64,000 nucleotides of DNA from the IMG/VR virus record IMGVR_UViG_3300030117_001886, positions 16,251-80,250 of that record; one strand, 5' to 3'. The first letter of the stretch is position 1, and each line of letters opens with the position of its first letter. Below are positions 62,701 to 64,000 of this stretch, piece by piece. A program made the position numbers and the translations under genes. Source of the stretch: a virus. The notes under the pieces were generated by a model. That model searched no databases. It was not told where the DNA came from and saw nothing but the letters and a program-made list of their open reading frames with translations.

Positions 62701-64000
62701 GGCGCTAGGTTTATACAGTTTGGTACAAAGAATGCTAGTACTGTAGAAGATTTAGATGGTGATGTTGCAGCCTACAATTTATTAGCAGGCTTTAGAATAC
62801 CAAAAGGTGGTACACAGAGATTTAAATTTAAGTACAAATCTGCAAAGAGGGTAAGAGGCGAAGTACGTGTACAAAATCCAAACATTTGGGCCCAAGACAA
62901 TAGAGGTGTAATAGATAGAGTAAAGCAAAAGTTTTTGAGCGGTGCTTATACAGATTCTCAACCGCCTAAAAATCCTAATGCAATTAGTTTTGATCTTAAA
63001 GTATTTACAAGAGAGGATATAAATAATGCAGCGGTTGCTATGCCTGAGATGTCCTCAGAGTTAGTAAAGAACTTACAACCAGGTAGACCGTATCTTGTTA
63101 TAAGTAATGCAGAGGTAAAGAATGGTGAGCCTAAAACATATGCAATAGAGCTAAGACCTAGACCTATATCACCAAAGATACAATCTGACTTTGATAGATT
63201 TTATGAACCTATGCTAGTGTTTATACGAACTATGAAAGAGCTTGAGCAGATACTACAGGCACCATACGGGTCAAAAGGATTACATCAACTTATTGTACCT
63301 GGTAAGAGATCTGAGGAGCAAATGCAGGAGCTTATTGCAGCTAGACTACAAGAGATAGGACAGCCTCAATTGTTACCACAAGCGCTAGAGCTTAGAGATG
63401 AAATACTAATGTTACGTTTTGAAAAGCGTAATGAGAAAGGAGAGCTTACAGGTATAGGCCCTGCACAGAAAGCTATTAATAGATTGGGTGTTTCCAATTC
63501 TATGTTAAGAACTGTTAGGATGACTAAAGATGGTAAGCGTGCAGTTCCAAGAAGTCTTCTTACATATTTAAATGAGCAAGAAGAATTAGACTCTATGTCT
63601 AATAGAAACAAGTTTACTATAGAGAGGTTAGAAGATTTGTTTGACCCAAATGTAAACTGGAACAACGGTGGTGTAGGTCAAACCGGTCTATATTTACCAA
63701 TCCCTAACTTTGCTGTATACAAGAACATAGATCAGTATATGGAGCAGATAGAGCAATCATTAATAGATATACTAGAAGAGGTTGAGCCTAGTAAGATTAT
63801 ACTAGAAAGACCGGGCAAGCCTAAACCACAGAAGGCACCAACAAGACAGGTAGAAAAGAAAGAAGATAATATTATCATATCTGATGAAGAGCAAAAAGAG
63901 GCTGATAATATTATAGGAGGCATAGAGTTAGACTATAGAGATAACAACAGCGGGTTAAAAGGTGAGAAAATTACTAGACAGAAAGCACTAAATTTACTAA
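56770..64000 (+). CDS. Giant internal virion protein with SF1 (RecD/Dda-like) helicase domain (3' end beyond window)
   Basis: Open from ATG 56770 to the window edge: at least 2410 residues. Domains seen: a basic N-terminus; coiled-coil segments; two hydrophobic Gly/Ala stretches near 380-410 and 500-545; long helical regions at 700-1400; then a complete SF1 helicase. Its motifs are TKQQINAVREI (Q-motif type), Walker A G1444-AAGTGK-T1451, motif II I1512-DEAPG, motif III LAGDPAQ (1547-1553), SLYRSDN, and motif VI TAASRA (1724-1729). After it come acidic and further unknown domains. Position after two large presumed ejection proteins suggests it is carried in the virion and ejected; this is inferred. 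In crAss-like phages the comparable gene codes for a virion RNA polymerase; no polymerase motif is seen here. Confidence 0.82.
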   Translation, partial: MPAKRKSKDPKVGTGKKPKGSDRRLYTDENPKDTVGIKFATPADARATVAKVKKINKPFARKIQILTVGEQRAKVMGKSEVVNIFKKGKEAIRKQNKQKKQLGGLDENNMPIGTDIGQSYLSTIPKPQSVNIPVSDISKLATRGSQLMQLESDLGAISGTRPLTIEEAPELYKTNFNTDTKNFWNALMKKYSEFRILGAKDRLGKLAVQMAEYSNSLELVEQLYGSNDITLDERNVLNKEITDGKLFKKSDKVGPGAQVLNRILGLRYDQVSPQDIQNFVNTTYSQGLLTAEDLQRTTIDESVTMESMLEKRRELQEEIEGRESKMDRRAKTLGEDYALRTKLSEARGETAGGDVFGQQDYFEYQLADDLAGMVSTWEGMATSIAGATIPAIVRNVSKTKDPRTALGLTAAEIATIAYGQYWSRSAETSMEVGEAYEQKVQQLMKDKQEEIKKSGSTRPLTQKETNDIYIQAADGLDELRDKNMTLGATDLVQFALTFGRIPGMKWAGNTAIGKVSQAARSNPYTRVGYNLGRYGLAIGLSRQLEGMEEGMQYRWMEDYMGNHNIGDAGFFPHAAEGVKDMANYFGMVTGIKEKDKMYNTPGMQNAIQAGKDMATVMTGAGRAHRGITDQYHYRVALNALGEDGKNYDALEASRIKREALLPYFINGRTKYLQDALYRMGSKGTIDGFDKDAAIDAIKEIDQLKNDYNKIFDKRSPIGISIAGFEYDILRGAQISPHTQYDRGFVFNNVSDIRSQEKLLEDLKGQRDTHLSNKSELADFFVDDALTDAQKQSIEQKLAQRGINATPVDLLIEELEADIASKKQDNANIGTGDYTFAATPGLAPGLYKREDFDALFIPDRKGKLAGGILKQIQDLQKKKLDSQTQVEGAPAFTEEDQQLLDNLILAKNKLEYEAAFEYFGKQRLKNKNRIARAAAYDTLTRLISILESRGKEGLKEVLPSILTNNTKMDQQTIEEIAQLADQIVTDNQKAVERSGQIEDEIDTLLGIDGEMTEAELADHDRLLKEKEQTGLSTNVQELERLRKRKEADRKSKELRKEQLALNESIKTGSQIAQQAQNLLNRLAKDNTDHLLDDSNYTPSTNESLVRDVAVEDISNELAKIAAELQDNPQYANLDRIDSALNDLERRIAIFGLRIEDTELQSEKDLYESVKQELEGLLPSASELRSIIEQNAISRGIAQLELEGDVVTQMLAPLGLDAEFNVVEEGLNKKLQDVVSQEQIDSVISGVQSGEITDKIMAAQILLDLFKIGLNEQPGFKNDLVQDIQGTIKSLKLGLENQFRGMQKAGGNAYIKDPANNFPSIYFNFLGREQKDPNNAYFKYQDHVSEPKLLRELKQQGIMPEMQKLLELHLSVKTLENFLKELESDVTAATNILNEKQLVDNKRLTYLPTKQQINAVREIVSFLYTPLAKLSKGKKGLGSVSALLQGAAGTGKTNIVLKMAIQMAGLANNQIFAFGHNDSSSETINKSLGLPTNTIEKFLSDDTVIYDAVRLLIIDEAPGISTEQQLQIQQKVEQINEGRAAGDKLRVILAGDPAQITQDGSNRPLATSQIEFNLAKVITPVTSLYRSDNPAIIDFQDSFRRRVDIPTNRIINVRSTGVNFKTADETQGMLSGVIGLGGNMKDEIVERLMKLEDAEAGPRAIITNPSRVEEYRAFLEANNIKKTEVLSYIDAQGRTLEEVYMDINAADFADEAGQIDGEAFNKALYTAASRASRLVIASGLNIVNAVDVNLDNLSSGLSQEISDRNDQYITEVNANAEFIKMFPQLVEDVDPGQVVVTPTETQSPEEAQKIVDELFPLEEEGDPLGIDDRVEFELDDADVDVNLAEQDVEYQENKFDTGGQSITYKGRKEKGKPKSDALYYPESEALLEDIDSGGQAIAPISEDMGVMFVKVDRDGQSGIAVIQQAYRTMSDGTADISRPIQDTYKRVAVIGLDELDTGLSFLSNQEKEVLKAALQSDDLGARFIQFGTKNASTVEDLDGDVAAYNLLAGFRIPKGGTQRFKFKYKSAKRVRGEVRVQNPNIWAQDNRGVIDRVKQKFLSGAYTDSQPPKNPNAISFDLKVFTREDINNAAVAMPEMSSELVKNLQPGRPYLVISNAEVKNGEPKTYAIELRPRPISPKIQSDFDRFYEPMLVFIRTMKELEQILQAPYGSKGLHQLIVPGKRSEEQMQELIAARLQEIGQPQLLPQALELRDEILMLRFEKRNEKGELTGIGPAQKAINRLGVSNSMLRTVRMTKDGKRAVPRSLLTYLNEQEELDSMSNRNKFTIERLEDLFDPNVNWNNGGVGQTGLYLPIPNFAVYKNIDQYMEQIEQSLIDILEEVEPSKIILERPGKPKPQKAPTRQVEKKEDNIIISDEEQKEADNIIGGIELDYRDNNSGLKGEKITRQKALNLL

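Overview
This window is part of the genome of a tailed double-stranded DNA phage that infects a Bacteroidota host, most likely a marine Flavobacteriia-type bacterium. Four things point to the host. A textbook Bacteroidota promoter (TTTG-N19-TATATTTG) and several TAnnTTTGCA elements lie in intergenic DNA. Three Sec signal peptides have Gln at +1, the pattern known as the Bacteroidetes Q-rule. One secreted protein ends in a type IX secretion (T9SS) sorting domain. The GCTD...DDGSC repeats are typical of flavobacterial surface proteins. The DNA is AT-rich, gene density is very high, and no tRNA, transposon, CRISPR array or integrase was seen.

Layout: positions 1-13.7 kb are a leftward (minus) early/replication block. 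It holds an rIIA-like GHKL ATPase, a PD-(D/E)xK nuclease, a Toprim primase, a putative SSB, a Sak4-like ATPase, a DnaB-type helicase, an SF2 helicase, a winged-helix protein, a stand-alone DnaA domain IV, a family A DNA polymerase and many small unknown genes. Terminators with clear hairpins divide this block. Between 13.7 and 14.4 kb is a divergent control region with nested hairpins, promoters and small basic proteins. From 14.4 to 64 kb everything of note runs rightward: DUF5872-like basic proteins, a GroES-like co-chaperonin, an HU/IHF-like protein, terminase, portal, a muralytic virion protein, scaffold and major capsid protein. Then come head/tail and fibre genes (28-35 kb), a secreted/surface and lysis cassette (36-42 kb), a phosphoesterase, neck/ring-type proteins, a 1599-residue tail protein (muzzle-like), and three large presumed internal (ejected) proteins. 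The last of these is over 2400 residues and leaves the window.

Gene order and recalled sequence resemblance of HU/IHF, portal, ring-type and 1599-residue proteins suggest a podovirus-like phage related to Crassvirales; that is an inference from memory, not a search result. Family A polymerase, DnaA domain IV and the helicase-bearing giant protein are distinctive.

The most unusual parts are a phage-encoded T9SS cargo with 14 GCTD repeats that also occur in a large presumed virion fibre protein of the same phage, a complete SF1 helicase inside a giant presumed ejection protein, a stand-alone DnaA DNA-binding domain, a compact promoter-hairpin-terminator unit at 10.87-11.07 kb, a strong 112-nt inverted-repeat structure at 12.1-12.2 kb, and genes whose start codons lie only a few bases after the promoter -7 element.
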